A stretch of 14,166 bases of DNA from positions 1 through 14,166 of the forward strand of contig CAJPUK010000048.1 of assembly GCA_905373785.1 (NCBI GenBank). The letters run 5' to 3'. Below the pieces are notes generated by a model. That model did no database searches and was not told where the DNA came from. It saw only the letters and a list, made by a program, of their open reading frames with translations. Positions 1-6,735 of this stretch are shown here, one piece after another; positions within the stretch are counted from its first letter, which is position 1; every line of letters begins with the position of its first letter. The stretch is from an uncultured Johnsonella sp. Lineage in GTDB: Bacteria; Bacillota; Clostridia; Lachnospirales; Lachnospiraceae. Made by a program: the position numbers and the translations under genes.

Positions 1-69
1 AGCTCATTCATCTTCGTCAAAACAACCTAAAAAATATTTAACCTTATTTTTACTTCCATGTTTTGAAAA

Positions 70-414
70 TTACATTGACAACTTATATAATACTAATTGA
101 TTAAGGCTAACTCCTTCTTTACTTGCTTCAATAGCTAATTTCCGATGCAATGATTTAGGCAATCTGACATTGAATTTTCCACTGTAGCCATCTGTTCTAT
201 CCGGTACCGGAATATGTAGACCGTTCTCGAGCTTAACTTCTAAATATCCTTCCATAACTTCATTAAGTCCTTCATACAACTCTTCCAAGGTATCAGCGGT
301 ACTTTGGCATCCGTCTAATTCTAATACTCTCCCATAAAAGTAATGACCGCTTTCATCATTTATTTCCTGTACTAACCTTGTGTAAGGCAATTTCATATAA
401 TCTTTAACTTCCAT
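70..414 (-). CDS. hicB: HicB-family antitoxin (no partner toxin visible)
   Basis: A 114-residue protein with the two-part layout of HicB antitoxins. Residues 8-60 look like the small RNase-H-like fold (MKLPYTRLVQEI, GHYFYGRVLELDGC, then the acidic helix TLEELYEGLNEVMEGYLE). Residues 80-112 form a ribbon-helix-helix DNA-binding domain (KFNVRLPKSLHRKLAIEA, then SLNQLVLYKLS). Family knowledge: HicB neutralises the mRNA-cleaving toxin HicA and represses its own promoter. An AGGGAG ribosome site lies 6 bases before the ATG. Upstream there is only a promoter with a palindrome, and no HicA-like dsRBD-fold ORF is visible there. The 69 bases downstream reach the window edge without a recognisable hicA, although a gene starting just past the edge is possible. 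The family call is secure. Whether it is an orphan, a hicB-first pair, or a decayed locus cannot be settled here. Confidence 0.85.
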   Translation of the reverse strand: MEVKDYMKLPYTRLVQEINDESGHYFYGRVLELDGCQSTADTLEELYEGLNEVMEGYLEVKLENGLHIPVPDRTDGYSGKFNVRLPKSLHRKLAIEASKEGVSLNQLVLYKLSM

Positions 415-455
415 GCTTTACTCCCTTGATTCTATGTTTATTTCTTCTAATATAA

Positions 456-484
456 TTAGTACTATATTCGGTACTAAAAGTCAA
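456..484 (-). promoter_or_regulatory. hicB promoter with palindromic operator
   Basis: On the minus strand TTGACT (484-479) is a good -35 box. A 17-base spacer leads to a weak -10 box, TACTAA (461-456). A perfect 7-base inverted repeat, TTAGTAC-N8-GTACTAA, occupies 456-477 and so covers the spacer and the -10 box. The position and size suit a ribbon-helix-helix autorepressor such as HicB. The palindrome is seen directly; binding by HicB is inferred. Confidence 0.6.
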
Positions 485-685
485 TAGTTTCCTTTATATT
501 TCGGAGCTGAAACTGTATAAATATAAACTCATTTTTATTGTACTCTTATGTGGGTAATGCTCCTAATGGCATTTGACTGTTGAGCACTTCGTATATTAAT
601 TTTCATTCAATGCAAACAGCAGCAACAAGTATATCAAGTATTGTATTTAAGAACGGCTTATGTCACGAATTTATATTTAAGCAAC
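485..685. other. Gene-poor spacer between hicB and the queA terminator
   Basis: AT-rich DNA with no convincing gene. A plus-strand frame of 28 codons (610-696) ends inside the terminator hairpin and has no clear ribosome site. A short inverted repeat TGCTC/GAGCA lies near 560-590. I see no other structure. Confidence 0.5.
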
Positions 686-718
686 AAAAAAAGTAGGGGG
701 CATTTCCCTACTTTTTTT
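686..718 (-). terminator. Intrinsic terminator, probably bidirectional, after queA
   Basis: A perfect 13-base-pair stem pairs 686-698 with 706-718 around a 7-base loop. The core is AGTAGGG/CCCTACT, and A-tracts and T-tracts on the two sides give a U-run in either direction. It starts 46 bases past the queA stop on the minus strand, so it most likely ends the queA operon transcript. Confidence 0.85.
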
Positions 719-764
719 ATCACATTAATCTTATTAAAATAAGTTAATAAAGTAAGATTTCAAG

Positions 765-1796
765 TTACATTATAAACATCGCATCTCCGAAACTGAAAAA
801 TCTGTATTCTTTATCTACGGCTTTCCTGTAGGCATTAAGCACTTCCTCTCTGCCTGCCAGTGCCGATACCAGCATAATAAGTGTTGATTCAGGCAGGTGG
901 AAGTTTGTAATAAGTGCATCAACCATCTTGAATTTATAGCCGGGATATATGAAAATATCTGTCCATGCACTGAGTGCCTTAAGTTTGGTGTCCAAAGCCG
1001 CTGCACTTTCCAAAGCTCTGCAACTGGTCGTTCCCACACAAATAATTCTTGCACCCCTCTCCTTGGCTGCATTGATCTTAGCCGCATTTTCCTCGTCTAT
1101 CATGTAAAACTCGGAGTGCATATGATGTTTTAATATATCCTTTTCTTTTACCGGTCTGAAAGTTCCAAGACCTACATGAAGGGTAACCTTTGCTATGTCC
1201 ACTCCCTTAGCCTCTATTTTTTTAAGAAGCTCTTTGGTAAAATGCAGCCCTGCCGTAGGAGCTGCTGCACTGCCCTCATACTTTGCATATACGGTTTGAT
1301 ACCTGTTTTTATCTTCAAGCTTATGTGTGATATAAGGAGGCAGCGGCATTTCTCCGAGTTTATCAAGTATTTCCTCAAATATACCCTCAAACTCAAATTC
1401 TATATGCCTGTTACCGGTCTCGTCTATATTGATTATTTCCGCCTTTAAAAGCCCCTCTCCAAAGTCCAGTCTATCTCCTATCCTGCATTTTTTACCCGGT
1501 TTTACAAGACATTCCCAAACTCTTTCGCTAAGCCTTTTAAGCAAAAGTATCTCAACCTTAGCCCTTGAATCTTTGCTATCTCTTACACCGTAAAGTCTTG
1601 CAGGTATGACCTTGGTATCGTTAAGAACCAGACAGTCTCCTTTTTTCAGATAATCTATAATATCACTAAAATGCTTATGCTCAAGCTCATAGCTTTGCTT
1701 TTTCATCACCATCAGCCTTGAAGCACTTCTGTCTGCCAAGGGATCCTGTGCTATAAGTCTTTCGGGAAGCTCGTAATTAAAATCTTTAATATCCAT
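765..1796 (-). CDS. queA: S-adenosylmethionine:tRNA ribosyltransferase-isomerase QueA
   Basis: QueA transfers and isomerises the ribosyl group of S-adenosylmethionine onto 7-aminomethyl-7-deazaguanine in tRNA, giving epoxyqueuosine in the queuosine pathway (cytoplasm). Family blocks are in order: NDTKVIPARL (59-68), GEMPLPPYI (148-156), YQTVYAKYEGSAAAPTAGLH (166-185), GLGTFRPV (209-216), VGTTSCRALES (254-264), ITNFHLPESTL (296-306) and YRFFSFGDAMFI at the C-terminus. Length is 343 residues, normal for the family. The open frame runs 15 codons further upstream, but that part overlaps the preceding gene and does not resemble QueA, so the ATG at 1796 (MDIKDF) is chosen. This start lies 4 bases after the upstream stop with no strong ribosome site, which suggests translational coupling. 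A strong terminator follows. Confidence 0.97.
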   Translation of the reverse strand: MDIKDFNYELPERLIAQDPLADRSASRLMVMKKQSYELEHKHFSDIIDYLKKGDCLVLNDTKVIPARLYGVRDSKDSRAKVEILLLKRLSERVWECLVKPGKKCRIGDRLDFGEGLLKAEIINIDETGNRHIEFEFEGIFEEILDKLGEMPLPPYITHKLEDKNRYQTVYAKYEGSAAAPTAGLHFTKELLKKIEAKGVDIAKVTLHVGLGTFRPVKEKDILKHHMHSEFYMIDEENAAKINAAKERGARIICVGTTSCRALESAAALDTKLKALSAWTDIFIYPGYKFKMVDALITNFHLPESTLIMLVSALAGREEVLNAYRKAVDKEYRFFSFGDAMFIM

Positions 1797-1800
1797 AATC

Positions 1801-2733
1801 TTACTGCGCCGCACTCTCAGCCGGTGCCGCACTCTCCTCACTGCTTGGAGCTTCTGTAGTTGTTTCAGCCTCTGTACTTTCGGCAGTCGTTTCCTTGCTT
1901 GCCTCTGTAGTAGGTGTTCCTATATGTACTTCGTCATCCTCAAGGTCAACATCCTTAGTACTTTCCTCTTCAGCATTTCCGCCTAAGCTTATATCATACT
2001 TTGATACATCCGCACCCTCAAGCCATATTTGATACAAAGATGCAAGCTGTGCATCCGAAATAAGTACCTCAGCAAGTCTTTTTCTCATTGCAGAGTCAAG
2101 CAGCTTTACATCCTCGGAATGTGCAACCTTGTCTACAAAAAGTTTCTGTTGCTCATCCACCTTATCAGGCTCTACCATATATAGCTTCCCGTCTTCGCCG
2201 GTCTTTATATATGCCCATGTCAGCATAGGAGCAGGTGTTATAATGCCGTGGAACTTCACATCCGCACTTATAAATACCACATACTCTCCGGCATTGAGTC
2301 CGTTACCTATGTAGCAGGCTACATTTTCATATGCCTCATATACCTTTTTTTCTTCATTAAGCTTTGCCTGCAAATCAGACTGACCCTCGTTGCCACTTTT
2401 TCCGAACACCTTGTATAAGGCTCCTGAATCGGCTTCTATCTTCGCCTTTTGATACTCTGCCACAAGCTGCATAACCTCAGGGTTGCTGTCCTTTTGTAAA
2501 CCGTAATTACTGAAATCATAGGTGTATACGGTATTATTGGAGCTTGACTCCGCTACAACACTTTTCTGTGAAACGGCAGATGAGACAGCCTGTTTTTTTG
2601 ACTGTACCCTGTCCACCACCAATATTACTATAATCAATACCAGCACTACCATAGGAATAGCAAGCAGTTTTAATGCCTTAAACACCTTAAATTCATCTAT
2701 ACCGGCTATTTTTCTGTTTTTTTCGTATCTCAT
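1801..2733 (-). CDS. Membrane-anchored protein of unknown function, acidic Ser/Thr/Glu tail
   Basis: I do not recognise this 310-residue protein. It has a short basic N-terminus, one hydrophobic segment at about 21-40 (LKLLAIPMVV LVLIIVILVV) followed by DRVQSKK, then a polar stretch. A compact domain spans about 66-250, containing the segment GLNAGEYVVFISADVKFHG, which is reminiscent of an NTF2-like extracytoplasmic fold, though that is only a guess. Residues 252-310 are low-complexity and rich in Glu, Ser, Thr and Ala. The topology is most likely N-in with the bulk outside the cell. An AGAGGA ribosome site lies 7 bases before the ATG, and a promoter lies just upstream. It forms a two-gene operon with queA, 4 bases apart. 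The link to queuosine is probably only transcriptional. There is no lipobox and no catalytic motif that I can name. Confidence 0.75.
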   Translation of the reverse strand: MRYEKNRKIAGIDEFKVFKALKLLAIPMVVLVLIIVILVVDRVQSKKQAVSSAVSQKSVVAESSSNNTVYTYDFSNYGLQKDSNPEVMQLVAEYQKAKIEADSGALYKVFGKSGNEGQSDLQAKLNEEKKVYEAYENVACYIGNGLNAGEYVVFISADVKFHGIITPAPMLTWAYIKTGEDGKLYMVEPDKVDEQQKLFVDKVAHSEDVKLLDSAMRKRLAEVLISDAQLASLYQIWLEGADVSKYDISLGGNAEEESTKDVDLEDDEVHIGTPTTEASKETTAESTEAETTTEAPSSEESAAPAESAAQ

Positions 2734-2764
2734 AACAACATCCTCTTTGACATAAATATTATAT

Positions 2765-2793
2765 ACTATAGCCTATATGTGGAGCTAAATCAA
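2765..2793 (-). promoter_or_regulatory. Promoter of the membrane protein-queA operon
   Basis: Minus-strand TTGATT (2793-2788), a 17-base spacer and TATAGT (2770-2765) match the sigma-A consensus at 4/6 and 5/6 positions. A second TATAAT-like word lies a few bases downstream without a matching -35 box. The predicted leader is about 25 bases. Confidence 0.6.
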
Positions 2794-2853
2794 TACCTCA
2801 TCAGTAATCAAATCAGCTTTAACAGTAACTTCTTTACGGTTGCGTCAAACAGA

Positions 2854-3324
2854 TCAACTTCTTTTTTTATCCTCATATCTTTGTCTTTTTGAATATCTTC
2901 TTGTCTGCCTGAATACCGAATCCATAATAAAGATAGCCATAGCAATGGCTCCGGCTATCTGCAATGTCTGTGTAAAATACATATTTCCCAGGTTGCTGTT
3001 ATCATTTATAAAGTAATATACACTTCTGTATATCGGTCCTCCCGGAACCAGAGGAAGTATACCGGGCACAAGGAACATGGTTACCGGAGCTTTGAGTGTT
3101 CTTGCAAGTATATGACTCATGGCTGCCACAACCAATCCGGTTATAAATGCCTGTAATACAATATCTACTTTTATATACAAAAGATAACTATATATGATCC
3201 AGGACAGTACACCTACCAAAGTAGCATATTTTAACAAATTTTTAGGCATATCAAATATAATAGAAAAGGCTATAATCGATGAAAACGCCGCATATGCTTT
3301 TATAAATAACATAACTATGCTCAT
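2854..3324 (-). CDS. ThrE-type exporter, small membrane subunit (YjjB-like)
   Basis: A 156-residue integral membrane protein with about five hydrophobic segments (roughly 4-24, 31-50, 54-74, 79-96 and 118-136). It carries the characteristic segment APVTMFLVPGILPLVPGG (79-96), followed by YRSVYYFINDN. This matches the C-terminal half of the threonine/serine exporter ThrE, known as YjjB when encoded separately. Family knowledge: YjjB works with YjjP; ThrE exports threonine and serine, and E. coli YjjPB has been linked to succinate export, so the substrate here is open. The start overlaps the stop of the partner gene by the sequence ATGA, a classic coupling for two subunits of one complex. A GGGAGG ribosome site precedes it. 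The basic tail (RRYSKRQRYEDKKRS) is probably cytoplasmic. No clear terminator follows. Confidence 0.85.
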   Translation of the reverse strand: MSIVMLFIKAYAAFSSIIAFSIIFDMPKNLLKYATLVGVLSWIIYSYLLYIKVDIVLQAFITGLVVAAMSHILARTLKAPVTMFLVPGILPLVPGGPIYRSVYYFINDNSNLGNMYFTQTLQIAGAIAMAIFIMDSVFRQTRRYSKRQRYEDKKRS

Positions 3325-4103
3325 TTTAAAATACCTCCCATAAGTGCCATCGCCGCACCCGTTCCGGTAGCTACTGCCAAAGAAATAATTATAGCTTCCA
3401 ACATCCTGCTTCCTCCCGATGCATAATCTCCGTTAAGAGTATCCTTAATCGCAGTAGTACATTTTACTCCGGGAACCAGGCACATGAGCGGTGATATGAT
3501 TACCAAGTCTACAGATACATTCTTAAACAAATACTTGGCTCCAAGCACTGCTGCAACAACCAGCATAAATGAAGTTGCGGCATTTACACAGATATCATTA
3601 AATCCCAATTTTTTAGTTGTGTATTTTACCAAAGAAAGTACCGTAGCCGCTATTGCCGTAAGTATAAACTCATTAACATTACCGTCAAACATAATAAGAA
3701 AGCTTGTAGACACAAATACATAGCATATGTACTCGAAATACTCCGGATACACAGGCTTTTTGGTAAGTCTGAGCATTCTTTCATAGGCTTCATCCACGTC
3801 TATCTGCCCAAGGCAAAGTTTCCTTGAGATATGATTGACTGCATATATTGTATTTAGGTTTATAGTAGTTGAGTCTATTCTCTTGACCAGACTTAAAGCA
3901 TCCTTTTCCTTACCTTTTTCATTTTCCACAACAACTGTAAGGTAAATGGCAGTGGGAAGAGCAACTACCTCATGAGACCAGGTAGTCTCTCTGTCAAGTA
4001 TCCTGCTCATGGTGTCTTCCACCCTGTATATATCCGCCCCTGCCCTTAACATCAATTCTCCCGCAAACATAGCGGTATCGGCTAATTTTCTCGTTCTTTC
4101 CAT
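3321..4103 (-). CDS. ThrE-type exporter, large subunit (YjjP-like, DUF1212)
   Basis: A 260-residue protein matching the N-terminal half of ThrE (YjjP). A cytoplasmic domain holds the family segment LMLRAGADIYRVEDTMSRIL (17-36). About five membrane segments follow (roughly 121-139, 144-162, 170-190, 197-213 and 232-257), with the conserved loop PLMCLVPGVKCTTAIKDTLN (205-224). The frame can be extended to a TTG at 4118, which would overlap uvrB. I chose the ATG at 4103 because AGGGAG sits 4 bases before it and because it follows the uvrB stop by one base. It is translationally coupled to uvrB upstream and overlaps the YjjB-like gene downstream. Together they likely form one inner-membrane amino acid or small organic acid exporter. 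Confidence 0.85.
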   Translation of the reverse strand: MERTRKLADTAMFAGELMLRAGADIYRVEDTMSRILDRETTWSHEVVALPTAIYLTVVVENEKGKEKDALSLVKRIDSTTINLNTIYAVNHISRKLCLGQIDVDEAYERMLRLTKKPVYPEYFEYICYVFVSTSFLIMFDGNVNEFILTAIAATVLSLVKYTTKKLGFNDICVNAATSFMLVVAAVLGAKYLFKNVSVDLVIISPLMCLVPGVKCTTAIKDTLNGDYASGGSRMLEAIIISLAVATGTGAAMALMGGILK

Positions 4104-4104
4104 A

Positions 4105-6087
4105 TCACTCCCTGTCAAATAAAATCTTCTTAACCTCCAAAAGCCTATCTCTTAACCTTGCCGCTTCTTCAAAATTAAGCTCCGTAGCAGCCTTCTTCAT
4201 AGCCTTATCAAGGTCTTTTGCAAGTTTTTCAAGTTCCTTATCTTCCATAGACTCCGGATCTTTTTCAAGCTTTTTGCTTTCCTCACTTGCCGCCTTCGAT
4301 ATGGCTATCAAGTCTCTGACCGCCTTTTTTATAGTTGTCGGAGTAATATTATGCTCCTTATTGTAGGCTTCCTGTATCTGCCTCCTTCTGTAGGTCTCAT
4401 CTATGGCAGCCTTCATGGAATCGGTAATTCTGTCTGCATACATGATTACCCGTCCTTCGGAGTTTCTTGCCGCCCTTCCTATAGTCTGTATCAGTGAAGT
4501 GGTACTTCTTAAAAAGCCTTCCTTGTCCGCATCCAATATAGCAACCAGAGTAATTTCCGGAATGTCAAGTCCCTCTCTTAAAAGGTTAATACCTACCAGC
4601 ACATCAAAAACATCCAGTCTCATATCCCTTATAATTTCAGCTCTTTCCAGTGTATCTATATCGGAATGTAAATACCTTACCTTAATACCCACATCCTTCA
4701 TATAGTCGGTTAAATCTTCCGCCATCTTCTTGGTTAGTGTGGTTATAAGTACCTTATGTTTATTTTCAACTTCCTTAAATACTTCCGAAACAAGATCATC
4801 TATCTGACCCTCCACCTTTCTTACACTTATGGTAGGGTCTAACAGTCCTGTAGGTCTTATGATCTGCTCCGCACGCAAAAGTTCATGCTCATCCTCATAT
4901 ACCGAAGGTGTAGCCGAAACAAAAAGAAGCTGATTGATTTTTGACTCAAACTCGGAAAATTCCAAGGGTCTGTTATCAAGTGCGGAAGGCAGCCTGAAAC
5001 CGTACTGGACAAGGTTCATCTTCCTTGCCCTGTCTCCCGCATACATGCCCCTTATCTGAGGTACACTTATATGAGACTCATCTATGATCATCAAAAAGTC
5101 ATCCGGAAAATAGTCTATCAGCGTATAGGGAGGGTCTCCTGCCTTAGCACCTATCAGATGCCTTGAATAGTTCTCTATACCTGAACATACTCCGGTTTCC
5201 CTCATCATCTCTACATCGAAGTGGGTTCTTTCGTAAATTCTTTGAGCCTCTATAAGCTTATCTTCGGACTTGAAAAACTCAACCTGCTCATCACATTCTT
5301 TAAGTATCTCCTGTGTCGCTTTTAACATCTTATCCGGAGGTACTATATAATGTGAAGCAGGGTATATGGCTATGTGACTAAGCTCCGCTATCACATCACC
5401 GCTAAGCACATCCATTTCACTTATTTTATCTATCTCATCACCGAAAAATTCTATCCTGTATGCCTTATTACTTACATACGCAGGAAAGACTTCCACTATG
5501 TCTCCCCTTACTCTGAAGGTTCCACGATGGAAGTCAAAATCATTTCTGTTGTATTGTATATCAACTAATTTTCTTATAACCTCGTCTCTGTCTTTGATCA
5601 TACCCTGTCTTAGGGATATGACCATCTCTGCATAGTCTATAGGGCTTCCCAGTCCGTATATACAGGATACCGAAGCTATAATTATAACATCCCTTCTCTC
5701 AGACAAAACCGCTGTTGCGGAATGTCTGAGCTTATCTATCTCATCATTGATAGCCGAATCTTTTTCTATATAGGTATCCGTACTCGGTACATAGGCTTCC
5801 GGTTGATAGTAGTCATAGTATGACACAAAGTACTCAACCGCATTTTCCGGAAAGAATTCTTTAAATTCTCCATAAAGCTGGGCTGCCAAAGTCTTGTTGT
5901 GAGCTATGATAAGTGTGGGTTTTTGCAGTTTCTGTATTATATTTGCCATAGTAAATGTTTTTCCCGAGCCGGTAGCTCCAAGCAGGGTTTCAAATTGATT
6001 GCCCTCTCTAAACCCATTTACCAACGCTTCTATAGCCTGAGGCTGATCTCCTGTAGGCGCAAACTCTGAGCTAAGTTTAAATTCCAT
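4105..6087 (-). CDS. uvrB: Excinuclease ABC subunit B, UvrB
   Basis: UvrB is the DNA-damage-verifying helicase-like subunit of nucleotide excision repair. It is loaded by UvrA and recruits UvrC. At 660 residues it is full length. Visible motifs: Walker A GATGSGKT (37-44); the beta-hairpin region SYYDYYQPEAYVPSTDTYIE (89-108) that clamps damaged DNA; Walker B-type FLMIIDESH (331-339); SAT (391-393); the helicase motif VI QTIGRAARN (534-542); and the C-terminal UVR coiled-coil motif (about 624-657, LNFEEAARLRDRLLEVKK) that contacts UvrC. The start MEFKLSSEFAPTGDQPQAI is the family norm, although the ribosome site is weak (GGAT about 9 bases upstream). uvrA is not adjacent; instead the ThrE pair follows one base downstream. 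I found no LexA-type box (GAAC-N4-GTTC) in the leader. Confidence 0.98.
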   Translation of the reverse strand: MEFKLSSEFAPTGDQPQAIEALVNGFREGNQFETLLGATGSGKTFTMANIIQKLQKPTLIIAHNKTLAAQLYGEFKEFFPENAVEYFVSYYDYYQPEAYVPSTDTYIEKDSAINDEIDKLRHSATAVLSERRDVIIIASVSCIYGLGSPIDYAEMVISLRQGMIKDRDEVIRKLVDIQYNRNDFDFHRGTFRVRGDIVEVFPAYVSNKAYRIEFFGDEIDKISEMDVLSGDVIAELSHIAIYPASHYIVPPDKMLKATQEILKECDEQVEFFKSEDKLIEAQRIYERTHFDVEMMRETGVCSGIENYSRHLIGAKAGDPPYTLIDYFPDDFLMIIDESHISVPQIRGMYAGDRARKMNLVQYGFRLPSALDNRPLEFSEFESKINQLLFVSATPSVYEDEHELLRAEQIIRPTGLLDPTISVRKVEGQIDDLVSEVFKEVENKHKVLITTLTKKMAEDLTDYMKDVGIKVRYLHSDIDTLERAEIIRDMRLDVFDVLVGINLLREGLDIPEITLVAILDADKEGFLRSTTSLIQTIGRAARNSEGRVIMYADRITDSMKAAIDETYRRRQIQEAYNKEHNITPTTIKKAVRDLIAISKAASEESKKLEKDPESMEDKELEKLAKDLDKAMKKAATELNFEEAARLRDRLLEVKKILFDRE

Positions 6088-6127
6088 TTATATGATCCGC
6101 TACTAAAAATATATCTAACACTTATGC

Positions 6128-6164
6128 GTTCCGACAGGTAGTCATCTATATGACTGTTCCCGAC
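6128..6164 (-). other. Stem-loop with flanking direct repeat upstream of uvrB
   Basis: A perfect 6-base-pair stem with a 4-base loop (AGTCAT at 6140-6145, ATGACT at 6150-6155) is bracketed by the near-repeat GTTCCGAC (6128-6135) and GTTCCCGAC (6156-6164). It lies 40-80 bases before the uvrB start, in probable leader or promoter DNA. The function is unknown. It could be a regulatory hairpin or debris of the neighbouring IS605 remnant. Confidence 0.35.
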
Positions 6165-6202
6165 CTTTGTCTTCATAAGATTTATCAGTGAATTGTGAAC
6201 TA

Positions 6203-6224
6203 CCCATAGTCTAAAGCCTATGGG
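6203..6224 (-). repeat. Right-end-type hairpin
   Basis: A 7-base-pair perfect stem with loop TCTAAAGC. The stop codon of the tnpB tail (6220-6218) lies inside its stem, as is usual where a TnpB gene runs into the right end of its element. On the minus strand the hairpin is followed by GTAGTTCAC, a plausible right-end cleavage context. Confidence 0.6.
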
Positions 6225-6301
6225 CTTCCTGCTTCGCTGACCTCGCAACCTACTATCTCCACAGGCGTTAATTCGGGCAGTCCCTGCCCTATTGTTTTTT
6301 C
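6218..6301 (-). pseudogene. C-terminal tail of a TnpB (IS605 OrfB) gene
   Basis: In frame on the minus strand, 27 codons read EKTIGQGLPELTPVE then IVGCEVSEAGSP and a TAG stop. The pattern GxGLPELTPVE...EAGSP followed at once by a hairpin closely resembles the extreme C-terminal tail of many TnpB proteins, downstream of the RuvC nuclease and zinc-finger domains. The frame is closed by a TAA immediately upstream (6304-6302), and no catalytic part of TnpB is present. This is therefore a fragment, not a gene. The identification rests on recall of family tails and should be tested by search. A longer overlapping frame (6030-6248) is not coding. Confidence 0.6.
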
Positions 6302-6306
6302 TTATA

Positions 6307-6346
6307 CTACCTTAACCCACCGTCTAAAGCCGGTGGGTTAAGGTAG
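6307..6346 (-). repeat. Left-end-type 16-bp perfect hairpin
   Basis: A perfect 16-base-pair stem around the loop TCTAAAGC, the same loop as the hairpin at 6203-6224. It is not followed by a U-run on the minus strand within its own sequence, though AAAAAAC/GTTTTTT lies close by at 6294-6300. Part of the IS605-type remnant. It may also act as a transcription barrier between the aconitase-family gene and uvrB. Confidence 0.6.
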
Positions 6347-6375
6347 CATTATTTCAATACTTCTACTATATTACC

Positions 6376-6480
6376 CAATTATTCATATCATAGGTCACAG
6401 ATGACTTTTAATGAGTTAATCAAAAGTTCTTGGACTTTTACCACAATTATTCATGCCATAGTACACGAATCTTTTAATCT
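6376..6480. repeat. Imperfect direct repeat, two copies 68 bases apart
   Basis: CAATTATTCAT occurs at 6376-6386 and again at 6444-6454. Each copy is followed by diverged but alignable DNA (CATAG, then CAC, then CTTTTAAT), so the repeat unit is about 35-40 bases. The copies are in the same orientation. Function unknown. Confidence 0.5.
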
Positions 6481-6710
6481 GTCCAACATAGGATATGAAA
6501 TTTTTCAGTCTGTAATCATCCGGTGTATAGTATAGTTGTTATCTAGTATATTGAATAATTATTAACTGTTACAAACTTCATTTCATTAAGAGTTAAGGAA
6601 GTTGCTTTTCTCGACATAATGGGCAGCTCTCTTTTTAGAATGATCCTATTATACTACAGAATAATTGTTTGTGCCGATTATTTAATTAATATCATGCCAG
6701 CCTTATTACT

Positions 6711-6735
6711 GCTTTGTTAATAGTTCGTAACAAGC
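6711..6735. repeat. Stem-loop with a bulged T
   Basis: GCTTTGTTA (6711-6719) pairs with TAACAAGC (6728-6735) around an 8-base loop, leaving one unpaired T in the left arm. No U-run follows on either strand, so a terminator is unlikely. Hairpins with an unpaired T are typical of IS200/IS605 ends, but nothing else here supports that. Confidence 0.35.

Larger units (their letters stand above)
6203..6346 (-). mobile_element. IS200/IS605-type element remnant with both end hairpins (PATE/MITE-like)
   Basis: Two hairpins bracket the tail of a tnpB gene. The outer one pairs CTACCTTAACCCACCG (6307-6322) with its exact complement (6331-6346), 16 base pairs. The other pairs CCCATAG (6203-6209) with CTATGGG (6218-6224). 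Both have the identical 8-base loop TCTAAAGC. Family knowledge: the Y1 transposase of IS200/IS605 elements recognises sub-terminal hairpins at the two ends, and internally deleted derivatives carrying only the ends are known. Read on the minus strand, the order is left-end hairpin, tnpB tail, right-end hairpin, which is what an internal deletion would leave. The exact tips are not resolvable from one copy. The right end probably lies just beyond the TTCAC at about 6202-6198. Confidence 0.6.

Noticed and set aside
610..696. 28-codon plus-strand frame before the terminator
   Set aside because: No ribosome site, no recognisable similarity, and its stop lies inside the terminator stem that belongs to queA.
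815..1448. Several frames of 60-90 codons inside queA
   Set aside because: They lie on the other strand or in other frames of a clearly coding gene and show no similarity or start signals.
1797..1841. 15-codon N-terminal extension of queA
   Set aside because: It overlaps the upstream gene, is not QueA-like, and the ATG at 1796 matches the family start.
4104..4118. TTG start for the YjjP-like gene inside uvrB
   Set aside because: The ATG at 4103 has AGGGAG directly upstream and fits the family N-terminus.
6088..6202. SOS (LexA) box upstream of uvrB
   Set aside because: The best candidate, GAACGCATAAGTGTT, does not fit GAAC-N4-GTTC in spacing or sequence.
6030..6248. 72-codon minus-strand frame overlapping uvrB and the IS605 hairpin
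   Set aside because: It runs through the hairpin and into the uvrB start in another frame, has no ribosome site, and the TnpB-like tail is in a different frame.
6376..6480. CRISPR array
   Set aside because: Only two diverged copies, with no uniform spacer and no cas genes.
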